Of a DNA stretch of 64,000 nucleotides, positions 42,611 to 52,125 are shown in pieces. Origin of the DNA: an uncultured Clostridium sp. (lineage in GTDB: Bacteria; Bacillota; Clostridia; Lachnospirales; Lachnospiraceae); NCBI GenBank assembly GCA_900555045.1, contig USJW01000001.1, forward strand, positions 33,740 to 97,739. Direction: 5' to 3'. The translations under genes were made by a program, and so were the position numbers. The stretch's first letter is position 1. The number at the start of each line of letters is the position of its first letter. The notes under the pieces were generated by a model. The model had not been told where the DNA came from, made no database searches, and worked only from the letters and a program-made list of their open reading frames with translations.

Positions 42611-44013
42611 ATGTACTTTTTCCACCCCTCGGGCAGGTAGGCGGCCGTATTGCGGATCATATCCCTAAGCAGCTTCTCCCCTTCCCCGAAGCTTATGCGC
42701 CCCCGCACCAGCGGATCGCTCATAAATGCACAGTAGGCCTCCTCGAAGTCGCAATTTAAGGCCGCGTCGAGGATCATCTCGTGAGCCCGGATATGGGGCA
42801 TGGTCAGCTTTGCGATCTCCTGTGGGCATTCTCCTGCATAAATCGGCGCAATGTGATCCCTGGAGAACACCGCGTTGGTCTCCACCACCGCATCCTTCGG
42901 GAAGTTGGGGATCTGTCCCGCAAAATTGGGAATATTCACGTTGGTCACAAACCGCTCGGCACCGCACAGGGCCTTGATCAGGCGAAGCCCCTCCTCACCG
43001 GTGTCGTCTAACTTAAGCTCCTCCTCACCGCTTGCCAGCCGAAGCGCCTGGGCGTTCTTGTCCGCCTGCCGCTCCTTTCTCCAGGATACAGGGGTCAGCG
43101 CAAATTTCCAGGCTTTCACCGTCTCCGGATTCTTTAGGTACAGATCACCGGGCATAAACTCCGCCAGATGCCGGTCTCCGGCCGCCGCGATGGCCCCGTA
43201 GCGCCTAAACAGGTCGAATTTCACCCGGTGGGCACAGTTGAAGGTGCCGTTCATCCAGTTTCGGTCCGGATCATTGTATCCCTCCTCGAAATGCTGGTCG
43301 ATAAACCGGTCGTACACAGGGAACAGATCCATGCCCTGGTAGGAGGCTCCTGTAAACCAGGTAAAGTGGTTGATTCCCACCACATCCACCAGGATCTCAT
43401 CCCGCTCGATATCGGTTTTTCCCGTCTCCAGCCGCACAATATCCCGAAGCACCTTCTGCGTCCCGAACACCTCGTGGCAGCAGCCGAAGGCCTTGATCTG
43501 CGGGAACACATGGTACAGGGTCTTTACGCACAGAGACATAGGGTTCGTGTAGCTGATCACCCAGGCCTGGGGACAGAACTGTTTCACCGCCTCCGCGATC
43601 TCCACATACATGGGGATGGTGCGCAGCGCCCGCACCAGTCCGCCCGGCCCCGCGGTGTCGCCCACGGACTGGTAAATTCCACAGCGCTCCGGCAGGTGGA
43701 CGTCGGACTCCATCTCGTCGAAGGTTCCCGGCAGAATCGAGATCACCACAAAATCCGCCCCGGTCAGGGCCTCCCTCAGACTTGCGCTGGTCTCAAATTT
43801 GAAATTTCCCTTCACGTCCTCCCGCTCAAAGAGCCGCGTTCCGATCTTCCGGTTGTTCTCCGCCGCCTCCGCGTCAATGTCGTAGAGCCGCACGGTTCCG
43901 CTGAGGACTGTCTCCTTGGCCAGATCGTTCATGAACACCCAGGCCCATGCATGGCTCCCGCCCCCCACATACGCAATTTTTACATTCTTAACAGAACAAC
44001 TCTCGCCTGTCAT
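42607..44013 (-). CDS. lplD: GH4 alpha-galacturonidase, LplD type
   Basis: An NAD- and Mn-dependent family GH4 glycosidase. The closest remembered relative is Bacillus LplD, which cleaves alpha-galacturonides. The ~468-residue protein has an NAD site IAYVGGGSHAWAW, the block VHLPERCGIYQSVGDTAGPG shared with LplD, and the metal-site residues in CCHEVFGTQ (Cys-His) and GINHFTWF (His). AHRVKFDLFRRYGAIAAAGD is also LplD-like. GGGAGG before ATG 44013 fixes the start, which overlaps the stop of the upstream gene (ATGA). The context of a sugar ABC transporter and a LamG-propeller protein points to breakdown of pectin-derived oligosaccharides in the cytoplasm. The exact substrate is inferred. Confidence 0.9.
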   Translation of the reverse strand: MTGESCSVKNVKIAYVGGGSHAWAWVFMNDLAKETVLSGTVRLYDIDAEAAENNRKIGTRLFEREDVKGNFKFETSASLREALTGADFVVISILPGTFDEMESDVHLPERCGIYQSVGDTAGPGGLVRALRTIPMYVEIAEAVKQFCPQAWVISYTNPMSLCVKTLYHVFPQIKAFGCCHEVFGTQKVLRDIVRLETGKTDIERDEILVDVVGINHFTWFTGASYQGMDLFPVYDRFIDQHFEEGYNDPDRNWMNGTFNCAHRVKFDLFRRYGAIAAAGDRHLAEFMPGDLYLKNPETVKAWKFALTPVSWRKERQADKNAQALRLASGEEELKLDDTGEEGLRLIKALCGAERFVTNVNIPNFAGQIPNFPKDAVVETNAVFSRDHIAPIYAGECPQEIAKLTMPHIRAHEMILDAALNCDFEEAYCAFMSDPLVRGRISFGEGEKLLRDMIRNTAAYLPEGWKKYI

Positions 44014-46058
44014 TTCGATTCCTCCCTTGGATCTTCGCAAAATGTGATATATGACTGATCGGGGAATGAGTATTCTCCCCGGTAGTTTGATGCATTATAA
44101 AACGGATACTTTACCGGATGGTAGCCTGTCTCCCGCTCCCCATCATCCTGGGTGTAAATGTACAGGAACCGGTAATCCCACACTACCAGCTCATCCCGGT
44201 CATCCCCGCAGAGATCGATGGCCTCGCAGCACATCACCGGATGCCCGTCGTCCGGGAACGAAACGGCGATATCCCCGTGGCCATCCATCAGCCCGCCGCG
44301 CTTTGGATCCGCGTTGGTAAGAAAAAAGTCCGTCCCGTTTCCCAGCCAGTTCACCGGCGCCAGGATATTTCCGTTCATCTCGTTCTCCCGCTCCCACAGC
44401 TCATTGCCGTGGTCGTCGTAAAAGTAGATCACGCCCTGGTGTCCCCAGAAATTGGATACTGCAATCTCGAACCCGTCCCGTTCCGGCAGATAATTCCCCA
44501 CGCTGACTCGCTGGGCGTGGCCGATATAGTCCCTGGCCACAATGTTCCCCTGGAAATCACCGATAAAGAAGCCCTGTGTCCCGGACACACAAGCGAAGTA
44601 GCCCTTGTCGCTGCCCTTCACGAATTTCCCTGCCACGATCTCGTCCGTGTGGTCATCCTCAATGGGATAGGTCCACAGCATTTTCCCGTCAGAGTCCAGC
44701 AGCGTGTAGCCCACCAAAAGCTCGTCGCGCCCGTCCCCGTTCACGTCGATGGCAAGCGGAAAATGGCCTGTATTCTTCGGACTCTGGTACTTCCAGAGCA
44801 GGTTCAAATCTCCGTCCAGCGCGTACACCCGGCAGTACCGATCCTTGATCAGGATGTCCCCCGGGCGCTCAAGGCCCCGGAAGTTACAGATGCGGATCCC
44901 GTCCGGGTTGAGCCGGTCAAAGGCGTACTCCCCGTAGGGCACTCCGATCAGACTCTCGTCCGGCTCGTCGGAGAAGGGCGTGGGCGCAGACTTCCTGACC
45001 TCACCCGTCCGGCCATCCAGGATCAGAATCTCGAAATTTTTCGCCGTGATCACCTCATCATAGCCATCCCCGTCGATATCGTACACCTGACATGGCAGGT
45101 CCGCGCTGATCTTTCCAAGCACCGGAGCGTTCTCCGACGGTTCTCCCCGCTGCCACAGCACATTCCCGAAAAGATCGATGGCAGTCAGACAGCTGATGTG
45201 GCCGTAGGAATCCCGGTCCACCCGCTTCTGTGCCTGGGGGATAACAATCTGCCACTCCTCTGTGCCCGTCAGATGCCCGAACCGGATCTGGCGGCTGGCG
45301 CCGAAATTCTTAAGGTCGATCTTCCGCCAGAGCTTCATGCCGGGATAGGAGGCCTGCAGCCGGTGAATCCGCTGCCGCTCCCTCTCCTCCTGCTCCCGCA
45401 TCGCATGCTCCGTCCCGCGGTCCACAGACACCCGCACATCGGCAAACTGGGTGGGACAGTCGGCCGTAAGGCCAATCTTGCCGCCTTTTGCCGCCCGCGC
45501 GTCCCTCACCGAGAACACCTGCACATCGTCCACAAGGCATTGAATCTGTTCTCCATCCACGGACACCTTCAGCCGGTAATAGGAATCAGGCCCGGAGGGA
45601 ACAGCCTCCTCCGCCAGCACCTTCACTTCCTCCTTGTGCCGCCATGCCAGTCGGGCGCGCTCCCGCCCTTCCAGGGAAAACACCAGCGTGTCCAGGCTAT
45701 TGTTCATGCAGAACGCAAGCCCTGCCATTCCCTTGGTGGAAATCCGGCGCATGGTCACTTCCACGTCGTAATCCCGCCAGAGCACGGTTCCTGTCTGGAG
45801 GGTTGGGAAAATCCGGTGGGGCAGCCCCTTCTCGATCCGGCACTGTTCCATGAAATGTTTTCCGTGATCCTCCGTGATGATCCAGGAGGGGCCGTGGCCG
45901 TTGTAGCGGTAATTGCAGACCTGGTCCGTCCAGGCGCCATGCGCTCCCTCCTCCACCACATAGTGGTATTCCCCCGCCGCCGAGTGGTCCCGGTCATAGG
46001 GAAATTCTCCGATGCGAAAGCCCTTAAAATCATCGGCAAACAATATCTTATCTCTCAT
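44010..46058 (-). CDS. LamG-domain / beta-propeller protein, possible rhamnogalacturonan-active enzyme
   Basis: A 682-residue protein without a signal peptide or membrane segment, so probably cytoplasmic. Residues 1-215 form a concanavalin/LamG-like jelly roll (DYDVEVTMRRISTKGMAGLAF, SYYRLKVSVDGEQIQCLVDD). From about 240 to the end are repeated blades with FG-GAP-type calcium loops: DIDGDGYDEVI, DVNGDGRDELLVG, DLCGDDRDELVVWDY. Family PL11 rhamnogalacturonan lyases are such propellers, so an oligosaccharide lyase is a reasonable guess, though a binding or non-catalytic role is possible. GGGAG precedes ATG 46058. It lies between the permease and GH4 genes in one operon. Confidence 0.85.
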   Translation of the reverse strand: MRDKILFADDFKGFRIGEFPYDRDHSAAGEYHYVVEEGAHGAWTDQVCNYRYNGHGPSWIITEDHGKHFMEQCRIEKGLPHRIFPTLQTGTVLWRDYDVEVTMRRISTKGMAGLAFCMNNSLDTLVFSLEGRERARLAWRHKEEVKVLAEEAVPSGPDSYYRLKVSVDGEQIQCLVDDVQVFSVRDARAAKGGKIGLTADCPTQFADVRVSVDRGTEHAMREQEERERQRIHRLQASYPGMKLWRKIDLKNFGASRQIRFGHLTGTEEWQIVIPQAQKRVDRDSYGHISCLTAIDLFGNVLWQRGEPSENAPVLGKISADLPCQVYDIDGDGYDEVITAKNFEILILDGRTGEVRKSAPTPFSDEPDESLIGVPYGEYAFDRLNPDGIRICNFRGLERPGDILIKDRYCRVYALDGDLNLLWKYQSPKNTGHFPLAIDVNGDGRDELLVGYTLLDSDGKMLWTYPIEDDHTDEIVAGKFVKGSDKGYFACVSGTQGFFIGDFQGNIVARDYIGHAQRVSVGNYLPERDGFEIAVSNFWGHQGVIYFYDDHGNELWERENEMNGNILAPVNWLGNGTDFFLTNADPKRGGLMDGHGDIAVSFPDDGHPVMCCEAIDLCGDDRDELVVWDYRFLYIYTQDDGERETGYHPVKYPFYNASNYRGEYSFPDQSYITFCEDPREESK

Positions 46059-46073
46059 CCTTGCACTCCCTTT

Positions 46074-46925
46074 CTATCCCTTGATACCGGTGGAGGCCAC
46101 TCCCTCCACGATGTACTTCTGCAGCAGCATGAAAATAATGATAATGGGCAGCAGGGACAGCACGCACATCGCAAACATGGCGCCGTAGTCCGAGGAGCTC
46201 ATGGGGTCCGTAAAATTCTTCAGGGCGATGGACACCGTGTACTTTTCCGGCGAGTTTAAGTAGAGCAGGGAACCCATATAGTCGTCCCATTTCCAATAAA
46301 ACTCAAAAATCGCGCAGGTCACCATGGCCGGCTTCACAAGAGGGACCATGATCCGTGTAAAAATCGTGTAGGGGCTGCACCCGTCCATCTTGGCCGCCTC
46401 GTCCAGATCCCGCGGAATTCCCTCGATAAACTGCATGATCATGAAGATAAACAGGGGCTTCGCGCACCAGGCGGGAACGATGATCGGCGACGGCGTGTTG
46501 ACCCAGCCCAGCATGTTGAAGATGATGTACTGGGGGATCATGATCACCTGGTTCGGCAGCATCATGGTGATCATCATGCAGAGAAACAGCACACGCTTTC
46601 CCTTAAAATTCGCCCGGGCGAACCCGTAGGCCACCATGGTGGAGGAGATCACCGCACCGACGGTGGACAGGATGGTGATAAAAAATGAGTTCTTGAAGAA
46701 TGTGGCGAAGGTGATTCCGCCGAAGCCCTTCCAGCCGGTGGCGTAGTTCTCCAACGTCCAGCTGCTGGGAAACAGCTGCGCCACCGTGGTCATCACCTGC
46801 TCGGTGGGCTTGAAGGAGCTGAAAAACATCCATGCGATAGGGTAGAACATAAAGATGGCGATTCCGCCCACAATCACGTGGAAAATTATTGTGTGAAGTC
46901 TGCGCTTTGCTTTCATACCCATCAT
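46074..46925 (-). CDS. Carbohydrate ABC transporter permease (MalG-like)
   Basis: A 283-residue inner subunit of a CUT1-type sugar importer with six membrane segments. The conserved EAA loop reads PRDLDEAAKMDGCSPYTIFT and RIMVPLVKP, contacting the ATPase. The last cytoplasmic tail ends VEGVASTGIKG, typical of MalG-type permeases. The start overlaps the upstream permease stop (ATGA), and three in-frame ATGs (M-M-G-M) leave a few residues uncertain. No ATPase gene is in the operon, so it probably uses a shared multi-sugar ATPase. Confidence 0.95.
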   Translation of the reverse strand: MMGMKAKRRLHTIIFHVIVGGIAIFMFYPIAWMFFSSFKPTEQVMTTVAQLFPSSWTLENYATGWKGFGGITFATFFKNSFFITILSTVGAVISSTMVAYGFARANFKGKRVLFLCMMITMMLPNQVIMIPQYIIFNMLGWVNTPSPIIVPAWCAKPLFIFMIMQFIEGIPRDLDEAAKMDGCSPYTIFTRIMVPLVKPAMVTCAIFEFYWKWDDYMGSLLYLNSPEKYTVSIALKNFTDPMSSSDYGAMFAMCVLSLLPIIIIFMLLQKYIVEGVASTGIKG

Positions 46926-47884
46926 GATGACTTTCTTCCTCCCTTCCTGTCTTTCTTTTTCCTGCCTCCGGCCATATCGGAATTATTCTCGTAGAACACC
47001 CATTGGCTGGAGGACTTGAACACCAGCGCGGTGAAGAATCCCACGATCACCAGCAGAATCCAGGCCATGGCCGAGCCGTAGCCCATCTCGTAGTACTTAA
47101 AGCTATTCTGGTACAGGTACAGAATGTAAACCAGCGTCTCATTGACCGGTCCGCCGTTGGTGATAATCTGCGCCTGGGTGAATACCATGAAGCCGTTGAT
47201 GATCTGCATAACCAGGTTAAACAGGATGATGGGGCTAAGTAGCGGCAGCGTGATGGAGAAGAACTGGCGGACCTTTCCGGCTCCGTCCACCTCCGCGGCC
47301 TCGTAGTAGGAGACCGGAATCTGCTTGAGGCCTGACAAAAAGATCAGCATGGAAGAGCCGAACTGCCAGACATACAGTAAAATCAGGGTGAACAGAGCTG
47401 TCTTGGTGTTGGACAGCCAGTTTAAGCGACAGTCGATGCCCACAGCCTGCAGAAGGCTGTTGATCACACCCGCTTTTGTGAACAGGTTGCGCCACATCAC
47501 GGACACCGCCACCGAGCCGCCGATGATGGAGGGCAGGTAATAGACCACCCGGTAAACCGGCACCGCACGGCTCTTGCGGTTTAAGATCATGGCCACAAAC
47601 AGCGCGAAAATCAGCCGCAGCGGCACAGAGATGAAGGCAAACTTAAAGGTCACCTTCAGGGATTTAATAAACAGCTTATCCTGTGTGAACAGCTTTACAT
47701 AGTTGTCAAGCCCGATAAATTTCGTATCCGGCGACAAGATGTTAAAATTTGTGAATGACAGGACAAACGACATCAGAAACGGCACCAGGGTGAAGCACAG
47801 AAAGCCCAGCAGCCACGGCATGATGAACACATAGCCGACCACATTCTGATTGTAGATCGAAAATTTCTTTTTCGTATGTTCCAT
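46922..47884 (-). CDS. Carbohydrate ABC transporter permease (MalF-like)
   Basis: A 320-residue permease with six membrane segments (first at GYVFIMPWLLGFLCFTLVPF) and the EAA loop PVSYYEAAEVDGAGKVRQFF preceding SITLPLLSP. It pairs with the MalG-like subunit to form the channel. GGAGG lies seven bases before ATG 47884, with a 75-base gap from the binding-protein gene. The C-terminal tail is strongly basic. Confidence 0.95.
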   Translation of the reverse strand: MEHTKKKFSIYNQNVVGYVFIMPWLLGFLCFTLVPFLMSFVLSFTNFNILSPDTKFIGLDNYVKLFTQDKLFIKSLKVTFKFAFISVPLRLIFALFVAMILNRKSRAVPVYRVVYYLPSIIGGSVAVSVMWRNLFTKAGVINSLLQAVGIDCRLNWLSNTKTALFTLILLYVWQFGSSMLIFLSGLKQIPVSYYEAAEVDGAGKVRQFFSITLPLLSPIILFNLVMQIINGFMVFTQAQIITNGGPVNETLVYILYLYQNSFKYYEMGYGSAMAWILLVIVGFFTALVFKSSSQWVFYENNSDMAGGRKKKDRKGGRKSS

Positions 47885-47959
47885 ACTCTAACCTCCAGTT
47901 TTTCCAGCAAAAAAGCAGGACAGAACGTGTTTCTTCCATCCTGCTTGTCAGACAGCCTA

Positions 47960-49318
47960 CTATTTTGCCAGAATCGCCAGGGACTGCTCCATCCAGCTGT
48001 CCACACACTCCTGGGCCGTCATCTGGCCGTACATCACTTCGTTCACATTGTTATTCAGCACTTCCACGCACTGTCTGGAGGTGGAGGGCTCCGCCGGATC
48101 TGCGTCGCGGCAGTAATCCACAACCGCATCCATGAAGTCGTAAACTTTCTTCTCCGTGTCGCTGGCCTTGCCCTTAAGCTCCTCGCGAATCGCCTTGGCA
48201 GCCGGAATTCCCCGCTCGCCGTTTAAGATTTCATTGGCTCCCTTGTCGTTGATGAAGAAGCTGATGGCCTTGGCAGCCGCCTCCGGATCCGGGCAGTCCT
48301 TCGTCACAGAGAAGAACTGTGCCGGGCGCAGGTACATGCCCTTCTCAGTCGCCCCGTCAAACAGCGGCTGAGTGGCCATCTCCAGATTCAGGTTATAGTA
48401 CCCGGAGAAGTTGGAGAACTGAGAGCTCCAGTTCATGCCCATCGCCGCCTCGCCGGTGCACAGGGCGCGCTCGGAGTTGTCCTTCCAGAGGAGCTGATCG
48501 CCGGGATCCACAAACACGCCCTCCTGTGTCAAATCGTAGCAGTCCTGGATCACCTGCACGATCTGAGCCTTCGTCTCGTCGTCAAACCCAAAGCCCTTGC
48601 CGTCCTCGGAGTACAGGGACTGTCCCTTGGAGCGGATCATGGGCTCCAACAGATATCTGGGCATGCCAAGGGCAATGTTCTCTGTCTGGACGCCTGTCTT
48701 GGCGTAGATATCTCTGGCTGTCTGCACGAAATCGGACCAGGTCCATCCCATCTTGGGCGGCTCCACACCTGCGGCCTCAAACAGGTCTGCATTGTACATG
48801 ACCGTCATCACGTTGGTTCCCAGTGAGACTCCGTATAAGCCGTCCTTATAATTTCCACCCGATATGTACGCCTCGTCGCAGTCGCTCAAATCCAGTGCTC
48901 CGCTCTCCACATAAGGGGTCAGATCCAGCAGCAGGCCGTTGTTGATATATCCGGCGTACTGGTCCGTCACCTGCTGCACGATCCCCGGAAGATTGTTGCC
49001 CACGGATTGGGTAGCCAGCGTCTCCCAGTAGGCGTCGTAGCTGTTGTACTCGTAGGTGAAGTTCACGCCGCTCTCCTTGGCAAACGCGTCGAAGGCTGCG
49101 ATGGTCGCATCCGCCCGCTTCTGGTTGCCCCACCATGCCACGCGGATGCTCTCCCCGCTGGCGGCAGGCGCCTCGGTCTTCGCCTCCTGTGTGGCCTGCC
49201 CATCGGCGGCCTCCGTCTTCGCAGCGGTAGTAGCCGCTGTATTTCCAGAACCGGAACACCCGGACATTGCTGCAGCGGCGATCGCTGCGGCCATCAGTAA
49301 ACTCAACTGCTTTTTCAT
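47960..49318 (-). CDS. Sugar ABC transporter substrate-binding lipoprotein
   Basis: A 452-residue family-1 extracellular solute-binding protein. The signal peptide ends in a lipobox MSGCSGSG, followed by an Ala/Thr/Glu-rich linker to about residue 55. The binding domain begins IRVAWWGNQKRADATIAAFD, has YEYNSYDAYWETLATQ and SLGTNVMTVMYNADLFEAAG, and the hinge region contains PPKMGWTWSDF. GAAAGGA precedes ATG 49318. It should bind the oligosaccharide delivered to the two downstream permeases and has its own promoter, separating it from the regulatory genes upstream. Confidence 0.95.
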   Translation of the reverse strand: MKKQLSLLMAAAIAAAAMSGCSGSGNTAATTAAKTEAADGQATQEAKTEAPAASGESIRVAWWGNQKRADATIAAFDAFAKESGVNFTYEYNSYDAYWETLATQSVGNNLPGIVQQVTDQYAGYINNGLLLDLTPYVESGALDLSDCDEAYISGGNYKDGLYGVSLGTNVMTVMYNADLFEAAGVEPPKMGWTWSDFVQTARDIYAKTGVQTENIALGMPRYLLEPMIRSKGQSLYSEDGKGFGFDDETKAQIVQVIQDCYDLTQEGVFVDPGDQLLWKDNSERALCTGEAAMGMNWSSQFSNFSGYYNLNLEMATQPLFDGATEKGMYLRPAQFFSVTKDCPDPEAAAKAISFFINDKGANEILNGERGIPAAKAIREELKGKASDTEKKVYDFMDAVVDYCRDADPAEPSTSRQCVEVLNNNVNEVMYGQMTAQECVDSWMEQSLAILAK

Positions 49319-49365
49319 AAAATGTCATCCTTTCTTTGTATTTCGTTCACGTTTTTGATACCCTT

Positions 49366-49394
49366 ATTATACCGGACAAAAAAGTGCTTTTTAA
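49366..49394 (-). promoter_or_regulatory. Promoter of the transport and hydrolase operon
   Basis: Perfect -10 TATAAT (49366-49371) with a poor -35 TTAAAA (49389-49394) at 17 bp. A weak -35 fits activation by the neighbouring AraC-type response regulator. Confidence 0.6.
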
Positions 49395-49430
49395 TTCAAA
49401 ATTGCGTCCATTTTGTATAAAATAATGTCT

Positions 49431-49478
49431 AAAAAAGGGCCCCTCCTCCCAATTTTAAATCGGGACAGATAAGGCCCT
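49431..49478 (-). terminator. Terminator after the response-regulator gene
   Basis: AGGGCC/GGCCCT outer arms with an inner CCC/GGG part, followed by TTTTTT on the minus strand. It separates the regulatory genes from the binding-protein operon. Confidence 0.75.
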
Positions 49479-49495
49479 CTCATCGTTCTCTCACC

Positions 49496-50245
49496 CTAAA
49501 ACTCCTGCTCCCTGAGCTCCTTGGGCGACTTCCCATAAAATTTTTTGAATACCGTGCTGAAGTACTGGGGGTTATTTCCAAATCCCGTCTGCTCTGCAAC
49601 CTCGTAGACCGTGGCGTCCCGCTTTTCGCGGATCAGGCGCTCCGCCTTCTCCATCCGCTTGATGGTCAGGAACGTGGAGAACTTGTATCCGGTCTCCTTT
49701 AAAAACAGCTTGGAGAGATAGCTGCTGCTCATGAACAGCACATCGTCCGCAATCATTTTTAAGGACAGCTCCGGCTGGTCCATGTTCATATCCACATAGG
49801 AGATGATCTGCTTTACCGTCCGGCTGTACCGGTCAGGAGTCAGGCGCAGGCTGGTCTGGAGCTCCGGAAAATACCGGTCCCGTATGCGGATCAATGCGTT
49901 TAACAGCTCTTCCTCCTTGATGGGCTTTAAGATATAGTCGTCCGCCCCGTAGCGCAGCGCCTTCTGGGCGTAGGCAAAATCGTCGTAGCCGGACAGAATT
50001 AAAAATTTTGCCGGATAATCTGCCTCCTTGCTCTGCCGGATCAGTTCCAGACCGTCGAGCACCGGCATCTTGATGTCCGTCACCACCAAATCCACCGGAT
50101 TCTTCTCCATGTACGCCAGGGCCCTGGCTCCGTTTTCCTCCAGCGTCTCCACGGAAAAGCCGTTGGCCTCCCAGTCGATGCAGCTTCGCAGCCCATCCCT
50201 CACAATCGCCTCGTCGTCCACCAGCATAACTCGAATTAAGCTCAT
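49496..50245 (-). CDS. AraC-type response regulator (YesN-like)
   Basis: A 249-residue two-component regulator. The receiver domain begins IRVMLVDDEAIVRDGLRSCI, with phospho-acceptor Asp in VTDIKMPVLDGLEL (about residue 56) and the switch Lys in YILKPIKEEEL. The C-terminal AraC/XylS domain has two HTHs, the second ending VAEQTGFGNNPQYFSTVFKK. The linker between them is short. Its start overlaps the kinase stop by four bases. Being next to a sugar ABC operon, it probably activates that operon in response to the imported oligosaccharide. Confidence 0.95.
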   Translation of the reverse strand: MSLIRVMLVDDEAIVRDGLRSCIDWEANGFSVETLEENGARALAYMEKNPVDLVVTDIKMPVLDGLELIRQSKEADYPAKFLILSGYDDFAYAQKALRYGADDYILKPIKEEELLNALIRIRDRYFPELQTSLRLTPDRYSRTVKQIISYVDMNMDQPELSLKMIADDVLFMSSSYLSKLFLKETGYKFSTFLTIKRMEKAERLIREKRDATVYEVAEQTGFGNNPQYFSTVFKKFYGKSPKELREQEF

Positions 50246-52125
50246 GTACCGCTCACCTCCTTCTTCACCCGAAACCGGATTAACGCCCCTCCGGCAGGGC
50301 TGTTCTCCACCTGAATCCCGTACCCGGGCCCGTATAGGCTCTTGAGCCGCTCATCCAGGTTTGTGAGGCCCACGCCGTTGCCCTGCGCTCTGATGGTCCC
50401 AAGCTTTAACTTGTCCAAAATCTGCGGATCGATACCGACTCCATTGTCCGCCACCGAGCAGAGGATGTCCCCGTCCTCCTCCCGGATGACCACCTGGATC
50501 CGGCACGTTTTCTCCATCTGCTCCAGCGCGTAGTTCACCGCGTTCTCCACCAGCGGCTGCACGCTGAAGGCCGGTATTTTCGCCTCCATCAGCTCCTCCG
50601 CCGCCTCAATCCGCACATTGAGCCGCTCCCCGAACCGGGCCCGCTGGATCATAAGGTAGCCCCGCATGTACTCCAGCTCCTGCTCCACCGCAATTAACGG
50701 CTCGTTGCTGTTGATGGAGATGCGAAGAATGTCCCCCAGGGCCTTCACCACCCCCGGTATCTGCCGGTATTTCTCCTCCGTAGCCATCCAGCGGATGGTA
50801 TCCAGCGTGTTGTAGAGGAAATGTGGGTTCAGCTTGGAGCGCAGCGCCGACAGCTGCGCATTCTGAAGATAGATCTTCTGCTCATAGTTCTCATGAATCA
50901 GCTCTCCAAGCTGCCGGGTCATGCTGGCGAACTCTACCTCCAGCCGGCCGATCTCGTCGTCCCGCTTTTTTATCTTCTTGCGCCCCTCTTCGCTGAGCGC
51001 CCGCACCGGGTCATCGTTCTTTTTGATAGACTCAATCTGTGACGACAGTTTGACAATGGGCTTTACCAGGCTGACGGAAAAATGGGAGGCGATAATCCCG
51101 ATCACCACCAAAATTGCCAGAAGAACCAGAGAGTACAAAATGTCCAGGTTGTGGATGAACGCGAACAGACGGTAATAATCCGAAATATTATAGTACTGCC
51201 ATCCGAGCTTGGGCGAAGCCAGGGAGGTCACAAAATACTTCTCGCCGTTTAAATCCATCATCTCATACTTCTTGCCGCCCTGGTGCATTTTCCCGAAAAA
51301 ATCCGCCTGTTTAGCTTCATTCAGGCTGGAAAATATCACATTTTTGTCCGCGTCCACGATCACCAGGTCGTCATGCTCCATCAGGAACGAGGCCGCCAGC
51401 TCCTCCGGCGCCACCAGGTAAATCACGGTGCCGCAGTAGCGCATACTCAGATTTTTCTTCTCGCGGATGATCCGTGCAATGACAATCTCCTTCTTGTGTT
51501 CCCCGCTCACCGTCTGCATCTCCACCACGCTGTAGTAGGCACTGCCCCGCTTCTGCGCAGCCCCATCCAGCACCCGGGCCAGCTCCTCCTCCGGGAACAC
51601 GTACTTGGAAGCCCCGTAGCCCTTGTAGAGCTTGTTCGTCTGATCCACAAAGTAGCCCGCATCCGTCTTGTGGGCGCTGGCGAGAAACGTGTCCAGCTGC
51701 TTTAATATCTCAACCAGGCTGTCCGTGCGCATCTGCACCGCCCGGCTTTTCTTTGCCAGTATGGCCGGGACATCTTCCAGGTTTTCCCCGCGGTCCATGA
51801 GCTCCTCCACCTGATCGATGGTCTCGTACGCTTCCCTCAGCTGCGAGGCGAACTGCTGAACCCGGCTGCTGGTGATAAACTGATAGGTGGAGTTCTCGTA
51901 GGCGAGCATCTTGTCCTCAATTCCCGCCATGGAACTGTTGAGCAGGTCCGTCTTCGTCTCATAGACGTAGTTGGAGTATGAATTTTCAATCTTTTTAATC
52001 ACAAACAGGCTGACCAGAAAGGAGGCCCCGATGGACATCACAATCAGACACAATATTTTCCGTGTGATGGACCGGTTGATCTTCCTTCTAAATTCCGAAA
52101 GCTTACCGTTCAAAATAGTCTTCAT
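50242..52125 (-). CDS. Sensor histidine kinase (YesM-like)
   Basis: A 627-residue membrane kinase. One membrane segment is near residues 22-44 (ILCLIVMSIGASFLVSLFVI) and a second near 330 (LYSLVLLAILVVIGIIASHF), enclosing a ~285-residue extracytoplasmic sensor of dCache type. A HAMP linker follows, then the His-kinase domain with phospho-acceptor His in LNPHFLYNTLDTIRWMA and ATPase motifs VQPLVENAVNYALEQ and VADNGVGIDP. GAAGG precedes ATG 52125, which overlaps the upstream serine-hydrolase end by 23 bases. The external ligand is presumably a pectin-derived sugar acid or a binding-protein complex. Confidence 0.95.
   Translation of the reverse strand: MKTILNGKLSEFRRKINRSITRKILCLIVMSIGASFLVSLFVIKKIENSYSNYVYETKTDLLNSSMAGIEDKMLAYENSTYQFITSSRVQQFASQLREAYETIDQVEELMDRGENLEDVPAILAKKSRAVQMRTDSLVEILKQLDTFLASAHKTDAGYFVDQTNKLYKGYGASKYVFPEEELARVLDGAAQKRGSAYYSVVEMQTVSGEHKKEIVIARIIREKKNLSMRYCGTVIYLVAPEELAASFLMEHDDLVIVDADKNVIFSSLNEAKQADFFGKMHQGGKKYEMMDLNGEKYFVTSLASPKLGWQYYNISDYYRLFAFIHNLDILYSLVLLAILVVIGIIASHFSVSLVKPIVKLSSQIESIKKNDDPVRALSEEGRKKIKKRDDEIGRLEVEFASMTRQLGELIHENYEQKIYLQNAQLSALRSKLNPHFLYNTLDTIRWMATEEKYRQIPGVVKALGDILRISINSNEPLIAVEQELEYMRGYLMIQRARFGERLNVRIEAAEELMEAKIPAFSVQPLVENAVNYALEQMEKTCRIQVVIREEDGDILCSVADNGVGIDPQILDKLKLGTIRAQGNGVGLTNLDERLKSLYGPGYGIQVENSPAGGALIRFRVKKEVSGT

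Noticed and set aside
44118..46259. A 713-codon open frame on the plus strand over the propeller gene
   Set aside because: It is antisense to the better-supported 682-residue protein and its neighbours, and its His/Pro/Val-rich composition is typical of a reverse-strand shadow.
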